Below, piece after piece: positions 52,136 to 59,676 of a stretch of DNA of 64,000 bases. A program made the position numbers and the translations under genes. The DNA is taken from positions 1-64,000 of the forward strand of contig JANDLT010000010.1 in the NCBI GenBank assembly GCA_024330265.1, in the 5' to 3' direction. The notes under the pieces were generated by a model. That model searched no databases and was not told the origin of the DNA. It worked only from the letters and a program-made list of their open reading frames with translations. How positions within the stretch are numbered: position 1 is the stretch's first letter; each line of letters opens with the position of its first letter. Source of the DNA: Pyrinomonadaceae bacterium MAG19_C2-C3. Lineage in GTDB: Bacteria > Acidobacteriota > Blastocatellia > Pyrinomonadales > Pyrinomonadaceae.

Positions 52136-52912
52136 ATGAATCTTTACCAGCACATAGAATTTCGCACGGATGAGCGCGTCGGGCGTATTACGTTCGCACG
52201 TCCGCCGCTTAACATCATGACGATGGCGATGATGCGCGAAGTGGACGCGGCATTGAACGAATGTATGAGCCGTCATGAAATGGTGGCGATTGTGTTTGAA
52301 GCGGCGGCGGGCAGTCGCGCGTGGTGTGCGGGCGGAGCGATTGAGGAACAGCGCGAAGAAACGATTTACCAGATGCTCGATGCTTTTCACGGAATTTTTC
52401 GCACGCTCGGCATTTTGGCGAAACCGACCATCGCCGTCGTCGAAGGCGCGGCTTTAGGCGTCGGGTGCGAACTCATCGCGGGGTGCGACATCGTTATCGC
52501 GGCGGAAGGTGCGCGCTTCGGTCAACCCGAAATCAAGCTCGGAGTTTTCCCGACCATCGCCACCGCGCTTCTGCCGCGCATCATCGGCGAGCGCGCCGCG
52601 CGTCAACTCATTTTGACGGGCGAACTGATTGACGCCCAAGAAGCCGCCCGCATCGGACTCGTCACACACGTCGTCGCATCTGACCGCCTTCAACTTAAAA
52701 CCGATGAAATCCTCGCCCGCCTTCGTGAACTCTCCGCCCCCGCTCTCGAAGCGACGCGCCGCGCTCTCGACGCCGCGCGTGGGGCGACGTTCGATGAAGC
52801 GTTGACGAAAGTTGAAAACATTTATTTGAACGAACTGATGAAAACCGAAGACGCCCGCGAAGGCATCGCCGCCTTTATGGAGAAGCGCAAACCCGCGTGG
52901 CGCAATCGCTAA
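52136..52912 (+). CDS. Enoyl-CoA hydratase/isomerase family protein
   Basis: A crotonase-fold protein of 258 residues. WCAGGAIEEQ is the first oxyanion segment and AVVEGAALGVGCELIAGCDIVIAAEGARFGQPEIKLGVFP the second, typical of the family. The catalytic glutamate pair is less clear, so the reaction (hydration, isomerisation or a benzoate-pathway step) is open. The ATG at 52136 is preferred because the preceding in-frame residues SLVTCHLSLVTQS are encoded by a heptamer repeat. It is followed 42 bases later by an esterase-like gene; a shared transcript is possible. Confidence 0.88.
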   Translation: MNLYQHIEFRTDERVGRITFARPPLNIMTMAMMREVDAALNECMSRHEMVAIVFEAAAGSRAWCAGGAIEEQREETIYQMLDAFHGIFRTLGILAKPTIAVVEGAALGVGCELIAGCDIVIAAEGARFGQPEIKLGVFPTIATALLPRIIGERAARQLILTGELIDAQEAARIGLVTHVVASDRLQLKTDEILARLRELSAPALEATRRALDAARGATFDEALTKVENIYLNELMKTEDAREGIAAFMEKRKPAWRNR

Positions 52913-52954
52913 ACTTTTTGTTGTGAACATCCAAATCAGGAGCAACTCATCCAA

Positions 52955-53695
52955 ATGAATCGCCGCATCACTTCTTGGTATAGCCACAATCTCGGTACGG
53001 AAATGCCGCTCGTCGCTTACGGTCACGCCGGACATCCATTGTTGATGTTTCCGACGGCGGCGGCGGACTTTCTCGAATATGAACGCTTTAACTTAATTGA
53101 CGCCATCGCGCATCACGTTGACGCGGGGCGCGTGCGGCTCTATTCAATCAACAGCGTCAATCGTTACAGCCTCTTAAACGAAGGGATTTCGCCGCCTCAT
53201 AAAGCCGCGATTCTCACCGCCTACGACCGCTATATCACCGATGAGGTTTTGCCTCTGATACGTCAGGACGTGGGAAACGGCGACGTGCAACCCATGACGA
53301 CGGGGGCGAGTCTCGGTGCTTACCTCGCGGCGAATGCGTTCTTCAAACACTCTGATATGTTCGCCGGAACAATCCCTATGAGCGGCAGTTACGACGTGCG
53401 TGAATACATGGATGGCTACACGGACGACAACCTTTACTTCAACAATCCGGTGCAATATCTGTCCAACCTTGACGACGATTATCACCTGCCGCGCCTTCGT
53501 CACCGTGACGCACGCTCAATCGTCATCCTCACCGGACAGGGAGCGTTTGAAGCACCCGAACGCAGCCGCGAACTCTCCGCCATACTCCACACAAAGGGCA
53601 TCCCGCACACGCTCGACGTGTGGGGTCACGATGTCGCGCACGATTGGGTATGGTGGCGCAAGATGCTCGACTTGTACGTTGATAAACTTTTTTAG
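52955..53695 (+). CDS. Esterase-like alpha/beta hydrolase
   Basis: A 246-residue alpha/beta hydrolase of the esterase D/PHB depolymerase-like type. The nucleophile elbow is TTGASLGAYLA with S119, and a candidate catalytic histidine lies in VWGHDVAHDWVWW near the C-terminus. VILTGQGAFEAPE precedes with a possible acid. No signal peptide is seen. The natural substrate is unknown; carboxyl esterase activity is expected from the fold. The ATG at 52955 has AGGAG about ten bases before it (in CAGGAGCAACTC). Confidence 0.82.
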   Translation: MNRRITSWYSHNLGTEMPLVAYGHAGHPLLMFPTAAADFLEYERFNLIDAIAHHVDAGRVRLYSINSVNRYSLLNEGISPPHKAAILTAYDRYITDEVLPLIRQDVGNGDVQPMTTGASLGAYLAANAFFKHSDMFAGTIPMSGSYDVREYMDGYTDDNLYFNNPVQYLSNLDDDYHLPRLRHRDARSIVILTGQGAFEAPERSRELSAILHTKGIPHTLDVWGHDVAHDWVWWRKMLDLYVDKLF

Positions 53696-53696
53696 T

Positions 53697-53788
53697 ACAG
53701 GAGTCAGAAACCAGAAGTCGGGAGCCAGAATAAAGCGGGATTGCCTTCTATTCTGGCTCCTGACTTCTGGCTTCTGGCTTCTGCTTTT
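53697..53788. repeat. Inverted heptamer repeat (AGGAGTC / GGAGCCA type)
   Basis: The left arm carries ACAGGAGTCAG, CCAGAAGTCG, GGAGCCAG; the right arm is the inverse CTGGCTC, CTGACTT, CTGGCTT, CTGGCTT. It separates the convergent esterase and PBP1A genes and may act as a two-way terminator. Confidence 0.82.
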
Positions 53789-56397
53789 TACGGTTCTTCT
53801 TCGCCCTTTTTGCCGCGCCGTTTGGCGGGTTCGGGTGTGCGCGAAGCGGGCGGTGGCGGCGGCGGCGGGGCGGCTTCCGGTTTAACTTCTTTGATGATAG
53901 GTGTGGAATCGCCGGACGACGTGCTTCCACTATTCGCACTTGGGGGCGGCGGTAAAGTGATTTGCTCTAGTTTCGGTTGATCCGAAAAGAGGGTCGGCAA
54001 ATCATCATAGTTGTTGGGACTACCGCCGTCGTTATCGCTTCCACGCGGACGACTTGAAGCGTACAGCGCGGCGAGGGCTTCGCGTTCTTCAGCCTGTTCG
54101 CGTTGACGTTGCTCGAAAAGTTCTTTGATGTCTTCGGGCATCTTCGGTGCTTTCTCGAACGTCTCTTTCGGCTTGTCCTTCATGAACTCTTTCATGTAGT
54201 CAACCCATATCGGCAACGCGCCGCGCCCGCCCGTCATGCCGCTTCCGAGATTGATTTTACGGTCGGGATAGCCCATCCAAACCCCTGTCACATACGTCGG
54301 CGTGTAACCGACAAACCACACGTCCGTATGGTCATTGACCGTGCCGGTTTTACCTGCCGTCGGATGACCGATAGAGGACGCGCCCGGCGCAGTTCCGCCC
54401 GCCGAAGTTACGCCCTGCATCATCTCGACCATCGTCAACGCAACGTATTCACTCGTCACCTTGAACGTCGTTTTGTCGAAGGCTTCGAGGATGTTTCCAT
54501 CCATATCCGTGACGCGACGAATCAGGTGCGGCTCCATGCGAATGCCCTTGTTCGGAAACGCCGAATACGCCGAAACCATTTCATCAAGCGGAACTTCGGT
54601 CGCACCCAAAGCACTTGGCAGGTAAGGAGCCATCGGGACGGTGATGCCGAAACGCCTGACCATTTGCGAACCCGTTTGAATCCCGACCGTATCGAGCAAA
54701 TGAACGGCGGCGAGATTCAAGGACTTGGCGAGCGCGGTTTTCATAGGCACGTTGCCATGCGAAGTCGAACCGTCATAGTTGTGTGGTTGCCAACTGCCGC
54801 GACGCATCGGCGCGCCGCTCACTAAGGAATCGGGACTCAAACCCCATTCGACCGCCGCCGTATAAACGAACGGCTTGAACGCCGAGCCGGTTTGACGATA
54901 AGCCTGCGTCGCGTTGTTGAATTTATTCGTGTTGAAATCATAGCCACCAATCATCGCCACGACCTCTCCGTTCTTGGCGTTTTCGGAATAGAGAGCGGCT
55001 TGCACTTTCGGAATCTGCGTCAAGTCAACGGTCAAGCGGCGGGCGTCGTCATCAACCGTTTTGATTTTGAATTGCGCGAGGTCGCCAATCGTAAATTCGG
55101 TTTTCGGCTGGCGTCCAGACCAACCCATATCCTTCGCCGTCACCGTCGCGGTATAACCGCCGAAGCGGGCGGTCGCTTCGTTCTTTTTCCCGTCAATCGC
55201 CATGATAATGCCCATGACGTATTCATCCGTTTCGTAATCGTTGCCGTACCAATCGAGGTGAACGAAGTTCTTCAATTCTTGCGCGGTCGGTTCGCGTGTA
55301 CCGTCGTTGCCCGCCGTTGAGATGTTGTCATATTCGGAACGCCAACCGCGTCCCCTGTCATATTGACGAAGCCCTGTGCGAATCGCTTCCTGCGCTTTGC
55401 GTTGGGCTTCGACGTTAATCGTCGAATAGACGGTCAGCCCGCCGAGCGCGACGCGAGTGGTGTACTTTTCTTCGAGGTATTGACGGATTTCTTCAACCGG
55501 ATAACCGAAGCCGGTGAGGGCGGTCGGTGGTTGATAATAAGCCGTATCAACGACTTTGACGGGACGCATCTTCGCGGCATCGGCTTCCGATTGCGAGACG
55601 AAGCCGTTTCGCGCCATCAAATCGAGAACGAGATTGCGCCGCTCTTTCGATTCTTCAGGGTTTAGAGTCGGGTTATATTTCGTGGTTGATTTCGGAATAC
55701 CGGCGATGAGGGCGGCTTCGTCGAGCGTTAATTCTTTGGCTTTCTTGCCGAAGTAGGTTTCTGCTGCCGCTTCAAAACCGTAAGCCCGCGCGCCCAAGAA
55801 GATGTTGTTGACATACATCTCCAAGATTTTATTCTTGGTATAAAAGCGTTCGATTTGCAGGGCGACGAGCCACTCTTTGAATTTGCGTGTAAAGGTTTGT
55901 TCGCGCGTCAAAAACAGATTGCGCGCGAGTTGTTGGGTCAAGGTCGAGCCGCCTTCGACTCTATTCGTCGTCAGATTGATATAACTCGCTCCGGCAATGC
56001 GAATCGGGTCAATCCCGACGTGTTCGTAAAAGCGCGTATCTTCGACGGCGAGAATCGCGTCCTTGACGTTCTTGGGGATTTCCTCATAACGAAGCGGGAT
56101 GCGCCGCTCAAGCGCGAACTCACCGATAACCGTCTTGCCGTCGTCGGCATAAACGCGCGTAATCACACTCGGACGATACGTCGCCAACGCGGACACTTCC
56201 GACGCGGCGTTTGATGAATTGAGTTCGTAAGCCAGTATGATTCCGGTCAACCCGCCCGCAGTCAAGGCGAGTACGAAAAACACGGGCAGCCACAAGCGAC
56301 GCAAAAACGAACGGCGTCGCGGCGGTACAACGCTTCTTATCGTGCGCGAAGAAGATGAAGGGCGGGCAAGCGCGCCGGAACGTGTGTTATCAACCAT
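53788..56397 (-). CDS. Penicillin-binding protein 1A-type bifunctional transglycosylase/transpeptidase
   Basis: A class A PBP of 869 residues that polymerises and cross-links peptidoglycan. A short cytoplasmic tail, a membrane anchor (about 34-56), and the glycosyltransferase (GT51) domain with catalytic E119 in AVEDTRFYEHVGIDP and GGSTLTQQLARNLFL are followed by an OB-like linker. The transpeptidase carries S505-x-x-K508 in QTGSAFKPF and K683-TG in AGKTGTVNDHTDVWFVGYTP. The last 140 residues are proline-, glutamate- and arginine-rich and probably disordered. The stop codon abuts a heptamer repeat. Monocistronic. Confidence 0.95.
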   Translation of the reverse strand: MVDNTRSGALARPSSSSRTIRSVVPPRRRSFLRRLWLPVFFVLALTAGGLTGIILAYELNSSNAASEVSALATYRPSVITRVYADDGKTVIGEFALERRIPLRYEEIPKNVKDAILAVEDTRFYEHVGIDPIRIAGASYINLTTNRVEGGSTLTQQLARNLFLTREQTFTRKFKEWLVALQIERFYTKNKILEMYVNNIFLGARAYGFEAAAETYFGKKAKELTLDEAALIAGIPKSTTKYNPTLNPEESKERRNLVLDLMARNGFVSQSEADAAKMRPVKVVDTAYYQPPTALTGFGYPVEEIRQYLEEKYTTRVALGGLTVYSTINVEAQRKAQEAIRTGLRQYDRGRGWRSEYDNISTAGNDGTREPTAQELKNFVHLDWYGNDYETDEYVMGIIMAIDGKKNEATARFGGYTATVTAKDMGWSGRQPKTEFTIGDLAQFKIKTVDDDARRLTVDLTQIPKVQAALYSENAKNGEVVAMIGGYDFNTNKFNNATQAYRQTGSAFKPFVYTAAVEWGLSPDSLVSGAPMRRGSWQPHNYDGSTSHGNVPMKTALAKSLNLAAVHLLDTVGIQTGSQMVRRFGITVPMAPYLPSALGATEVPLDEMVSAYSAFPNKGIRMEPHLIRRVTDMDGNILEAFDKTTFKVTSEYVALTMVEMMQGVTSAGGTAPGASSIGHPTAGKTGTVNDHTDVWFVGYTPTYVTGVWMGYPDRKINLGSGMTGGRGALPIWVDYMKEFMKDKPKETFEKAPKMPEDIKELFEQRQREQAEEREALAALYASSRPRGSDNDGGSPNNYDDLPTLFSDQPKLEQITLPPPPSANSGSTSSGDSTPIIKEVKPEAAPPPPPPPASRTPEPAKRRGKKGEEEP

Positions 56398-56485
56398 CGA
56401 ATAATTACCTCGCTAAATAATGGGCAGCATGAACGCTCGAAACATTATGAACGCCAAACTATTTCAGATGCACGCGGACGTGAAA

Positions 56486-56570
56486 ATAGTTGATAACGGA
56501 TAGTGGATAACGGATAGTTTAAGAATGTTTTCTCCACTATCCACTATCCGTTATCAACTATCAGCTATTT
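56486..56570. repeat. Inverted heptamer repeat (GGATAAC/GGATAGT type)
   Basis: GATAACGGATAGTGGATAAC and its inverse CTATCCACTATCCGTTATC flank a short loop. The same array is at 33531-33617. It lies between the PBP1A start and the tmRNA promoter. Confidence 0.85.
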
Positions 56571-56581
56571 TACAACGTGGC

Positions 56582-56610
56582 TTGACCATACACCATCTAA
56601 ACCGTTACCT
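56582..56610 (+). promoter_or_regulatory. Promoter of the tmRNA gene
   Basis: TTGACC at 56582-56587 and TTACCT at 56605-56610 with a 17-base spacer place the start near 56618-56621, exactly at the tmRNA 5' end. Confidence 0.65.
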
Positions 56611-56620
56611 TGAAAAAGAC

Positions 56621-57008
56621 GGGGGCGACAGGTTTCGACAGGAAGACGCTCACCGTTCGGATGCGTGTCGGGCTTCCTCATATACAGCCCGTTAATAAGT
56701 ATGTGGGAATGTTAATTGCCAACAATCAAGAATTGGCTCTTGCTGCCTAATTAGGTTTCGCAAGCGTCTCGCCGCAAGTCGCTCAAGCGCGCGGACGGAG
56801 ATGTCACTCATTTGAGCTAGGGCGAAGATTGTAATCAGGGTCTTCGCCCGAAACTAAACTGGTTTAGCCTTGGGCGCGGGTCTTCGTCGTTTCACTTACC
56901 GCGCGCGGGCGAACACGCCAACTAAAGATTGGCAGAGGAGAAACGACTACATACGTAGATTCCGGCGGTTTCGCTTTTTGGACCCGAGTTCGATTCTCGG
57001 CGCCTCCA
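56621..57008 (+). ncRNA. ssrA: Transfer-messenger RNA
   Basis: tmRNA rescues stalled ribosomes by trans-translation with SmpB. The 5' end GGGGGCG pairs with CGCCTCC (57001-57007) as the acceptor stem, with A57008 as discriminator; CCA is not encoded. GACAGGTTTCGAC resembles the 5' tRNA-like part, and GAGTTCGATTCTCGG is the T-arm. The mRNA-like part reads GCC AAC AAT CAA GAA TTG GCT CTT GCT GCC TAA, giving the tag ANNQELALAA (plus the alanine from the charged tRNA). The tag keeps the LALAA end recognised by ClpXP-type proteases. The RNA is one piece, not permuted. Confidence 0.97.
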
Positions 57009-57011
57009 TTG

Positions 57012-57085
57012 TGGAAAAGTAGAAGGTCGAAAATCGAAGGGCGAAAGTAAGAACAGTCTTTACTTTCGCCCTTCGATTTTTCCGT
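57012..57085. repeat. Inverted heptamer repeat acting as probable ssrA terminator
   Basis: AAGGTCG, AAAATCG, AAGGGCG, AAAGTAA units lie on the left and their inverse (TTACTTTCGCCCTTCGATTTT) on the right, with a loop of about ten bases. The hairpin with T-rich end sits four bases after the tmRNA and before the stop of the next minus-strand gene. Confidence 0.8.
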
Positions 57086-57098
57086 CTTTACCTTATCG

Positions 57099-57614
57099 TC
57101 AGACTCCGCTTTGATTGGTTGGGGGTTGCGGCGTTTGGTTATTCATACCGCCGTAGCGTTTGCCGAAAATTACGACACTCAGAACGCCGCCGACAACCGA
57201 AAATATGACAAGCATCAAGCCCCACAATAAACCTGTAAGTAGAGTTTGCGTAAAGGATTGCCCTTGCGCCATTTGCGCGCGTAATACTTCCGCTTGAGCA
57301 GGATCGGCGGAATCCAAAACATTTAGCAGCATTCCCATCATCGCGTTTCCGGCAACGTAGTTGAGCGGGATGCCGATGACGATGTAGATAGCCGCGCCGA
57401 TAAGCCCCGCGATGCCGCCCAGCATCGCGCCGTCGCCGATGCTTACGGACAGGCTGTCCGCCGCCGAGCGTTTGATATAAAGATATGCCGCGAGCGCGCC
57501 GCCCGCGATAGCCCACAAACAGCAACATACGTTGGCAATATTGACGAACGGAATGGCTGACAAAATTCCGAGCATCGCGCCGCCGATAAGTGCCGATTGA
57601 GTTTTGTTATTCAT
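57099..57614 (-). CDS. Small polytopic membrane protein of unknown function, 171 residues
   Basis: Four hydrophobic segments (about 8-25, 29-48, 66-86, 127-152) with glycine- and alanine-rich helices suggest an inner-membrane protein. A cysteine triplet (CCC) lies near residue 30. The C-terminal tail is N/Q/P-rich. No enzyme motif is seen, and I do not assign a named family, although its layout resembles small DUF-type glycine-zipper membrane proteins. The start ATG is clear. It is followed by a DUF2085-like gene on the same strand after a 120-base gap (reading order reversed), so coupling is uncertain. Confidence 0.7.
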   Translation of the reverse strand: MNNKTQSALIGGAMLGILSAIPFVNIANVCCCLWAIAGGALAAYLYIKRSAADSLSVSIGDGAMLGGIAGLIGAAIYIVIGIPLNYVAGNAMMGMLLNVLDSADPAQAEVLRAQMAQGQSFTQTLLTGLLWGLMLVIFSVVGGVLSVVIFGKRYGGMNNQTPQPPTNQSGV

Positions 57615-57738
57615 CGTATCGCTCCTTAGTCTTCTTTCAAGATTGAAATGTTCATAAGCATCTCTTTAGAGTGTTTCATTAGCGAGTCTTGTTGTGATTG
57701 ATGAAAAGAGCGCGAAAGAAAATCATTCCTTCGCAGAA

Positions 57739-58308
57739 TCAACCTTTACGCATATCACCGCGTAAGCCGTTCAACTTCATACTACAATCAACCAAACCCG
57801 GAATGACATAGAACGCCGCGCACGCTCCTAAAAACGCTCCGGTCGCAAAGCGTGACCACGCCGTGTTCGTCCACAAACCCGTCACGCCGAGCGTCCAATC
57901 AATACACATCGGCAAGAGGGCGATGATGATAAGCGAGCGTGGCGGAGCATCGTCGCGTGTGAGTGAACGCATCAGCGGATATAACAGCGTGAGACACGCG
58001 AAGCCTGTGTACACGCCGAAGCATCGGGTGCAGACCGCGAGCGGGTGCGCCCCAACTTGAAAGGAGCGTTCCGGGATTTGATGACAAACGAGGTGGAGAC
58101 TTCCATACAACACACGGGCGAGAAGCGGTTGCCCTTCGCGGGCAGCGAGCGGTGCGCCGACGATAAGCGCGATAAAGAAGACCGCCCCGCACAACGTCAC
58201 CGCCCATGCGACCAAAGCCTGACGCTTAACCTGTGATGCGTTCACCGTCGCGCCCACGCCCGCGTCGGCAACCTGCGAAACATAAACATCGGGAGATGAA
58301 CGCAGCAT
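57739..58308 (-). CDS. DUF2085 family membrane protein
   Basis: This 189-residue membrane protein carries the DUF2085 signature CHQIPERSFQVGAHPLAVCTRCFGVYTG (written as residues about 72-99), with three conserved cysteines and a histidine, between hydrophobic segments. The function is unknown; the C and H residues suggest a metal or redox role. The ATG at 58308 (MLRSSPDVYVSQ) is chosen because codons upstream are in a GAGAAGG heptamer repeat. It sits between glpX and the 171-residue membrane protein on the same strand. Confidence 0.85.
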   Translation of the reverse strand: MLRSSPDVYVSQVADAGVGATVNASQVKRQALVAWAVTLCGAVFFIALIVGAPLAAREGQPLLARVLYGSLHLVCHQIPERSFQVGAHPLAVCTRCFGVYTGFACLTLLYPLMRSLTRDDAPPRSLIIIALLPMCIDWTLGVTGLWTNTAWSRFATGAFLGACAAFYVIPGLVDCSMKLNGLRGDMRKG

Positions 58309-58312
58309 AGTT

Positions 58313-58393
58313 AAAGGAGAAGGGAGAAGGGAGAAAGTAGAAAACAAGAAGGCGGAAGTGATTTTATTTGTCCTTCCGCCTTCTTACTTTTTA
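58313..58393. repeat. Heptamer repeat (GAGAAGG type) plus hairpin
   Basis: GAGAAGG, GAGAAGG, GAGAAAG lie at 58316-58337 just upstream of the DUF2085 start. AAGAAGGCGGAAG and CTTCCGCCTTCTT form a 13-bp hairpin at about 58346-58385 right after the glpX stop, a plausible terminator. Confidence 0.75.
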
Positions 58394-58394
58394 C

Positions 58395-59441
58395 TTAAAA
58401 CCTAATCACTGTGTCGGGTCCGCCTTCGACGTGGACGGTGTCAATGAAGCGTATATTGCGCGCTTCGGTCGTCATCACGAGTGAGTGTGTGCGTTTGCCC
58501 GCCCCGAAGAAGCGCACGCCGCGAAGCAGCGAACCGTCTGTGACGCCCGTCGCGGCGAAGATGATTTTCTTGCCCGGTGCGAGGTCGTCGGTGTCGTAAA
58601 TTTTATCGGGGTTGCTGATTCCCATGTCGCGTAAGCGTCCGAGAACTTCATCGGCGGGCGGGACTTTCGATTTATCAACACCAAGCCGTTCATGGTCGAA
58701 CACCAGACGGGCTTGAATCTCGCCGTTCAAACACTTCATCGCGGCGGCGGTCAGAACACCTTCCGGCGCACCGCCGATGCCGACGAGGGCGTGAATGTTC
58801 GTTCCCGCGACTGCCGCCGAAATGCCCGCCGAAAGGTCGCCGTCGCCAATCAAGCGTATGCGCGCACCCGCCGCGCGCACATCCGCGATGAGTTGTTTGT
58901 GACGCGAGCGGTCGAGTGCCATCACGGTCAAATCTTCGATGTCGCGCCCGAGACGACGCGCGATGTTTTTCAGGTTGTCTTTGATGGGAGCATCTATATC
59001 AACCACGCCGCGCGATGAAGGACCGACGACAATTTTATCCATGTAAATATCGGGAGCGTTGAGCAACCCGCCCTGCTCGGCGGCGGCGAGAACGGCGATG
59101 GCGTTGTTCGCTCCGACCGCGCAAAGGTTCGTGCCTTCGAGCGGGTCAACGGCGATGTCAACATGGGGGAGCATGTCGCGTTCTTCCGGCGACATGCGCG
59201 CCCCCGCCCCGACTTCTTCACCGATGTAAAGCATCGGTGCTTCGTCGCGTTCGCCTTCACCGATGACGATGCGCCCGCACATCTGCACGGTGTCCATCGT
59301 CAGCCGCATCGCTTCGACGGCGACGTGATCGGAATGCTTGCGGTCGCCCTGTCCCATCGTGCGCGCCGCCGCAATCGCCGCCGCTTCGCACACGCGCAAG
59401 AAATCCAACGAGATATGCTCGGTCTTTAGGTCACCTGCCAT
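58395..59441 (-). CDS. glpX: Class II fructose-1,6-bisphosphatase
   Basis: GlpX dephosphorylates fructose-1,6-bisphosphate in gluconeogenesis and in some organisms also sedoheptulose-1,7-bisphosphate. The 348-residue protein has the family motifs: [35 protein letters not shown] with the metal aspartate, and [21 protein letters not shown]. The ATG at 59441 ([11 protein letters not shown]) aligns with the usual GlpX start; a 21-residue upstream extension is unlikely. A strong bidirectional terminator lies about 160 bases upstream. The gene may be monocistronic. Confidence 0.95.
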   Translation of the reverse strand: MAGDLKTEHISLDFLRVCEAAAIAAARTMGQGDRKHSDHVAVEAMRLTMDTVQMCGRIVIGEGERDEAPMLYIGEEVGAGARMSPEERDMLPHVDIAVDPLEGTNLCAVGANNAIAVLAAAEQGGLLNAPDIYMDKIVVGPSSRGVVDIDAPIKDNLKNIARRLGRDIEDLTVMALDRSRHKQLIADVRAAGARIRLIGDGDLSAGISAAVAGTNIHALVGIGGAPEGVLTAAAMKCLNGEIQARLVFDHERLGVDKSKVPPADEVLGRLRDMGISNPDKIYDTDDLAPGKKIIFAATGVTDGSLLRGVRFFGAGKRTHSLVMTTEARNIRFIDTVHVEGGPDTVIRF

Positions 59442-59600
59442 GAAAGTTTTCGCCTTTGTGATTGATGTCAACACACGGAGTGGAAAGCCCATGCATACTA
59501 GCAAAGAGACGGCGAAATTAGTAGAAAGCTTGTACCGTCAAATTCTTTGCCAAGCGCGCTGCACCGCAAAACATGCCGCACTGCATTCTGCATTGACGCA

Positions 59601-59645
59601 TGAAAGAACCGCCGCGAGAGTTCGGTCTCGCGGCGGTTCTTTCAT
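59601..59645 (-). terminator. Rho-independent terminator (perfect 19-bp palindrome)
   Basis: TGAAAGAACCGCCGCGAGA pairs perfectly with its inverse across GTTCGG. It lies just downstream of the beta-helix gene (stop at 59677) and can act in both directions. Confidence 0.9.
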
Positions 59646-59676
59646 GTTGAAGATCAACAAACTACACCGGCAAGAA

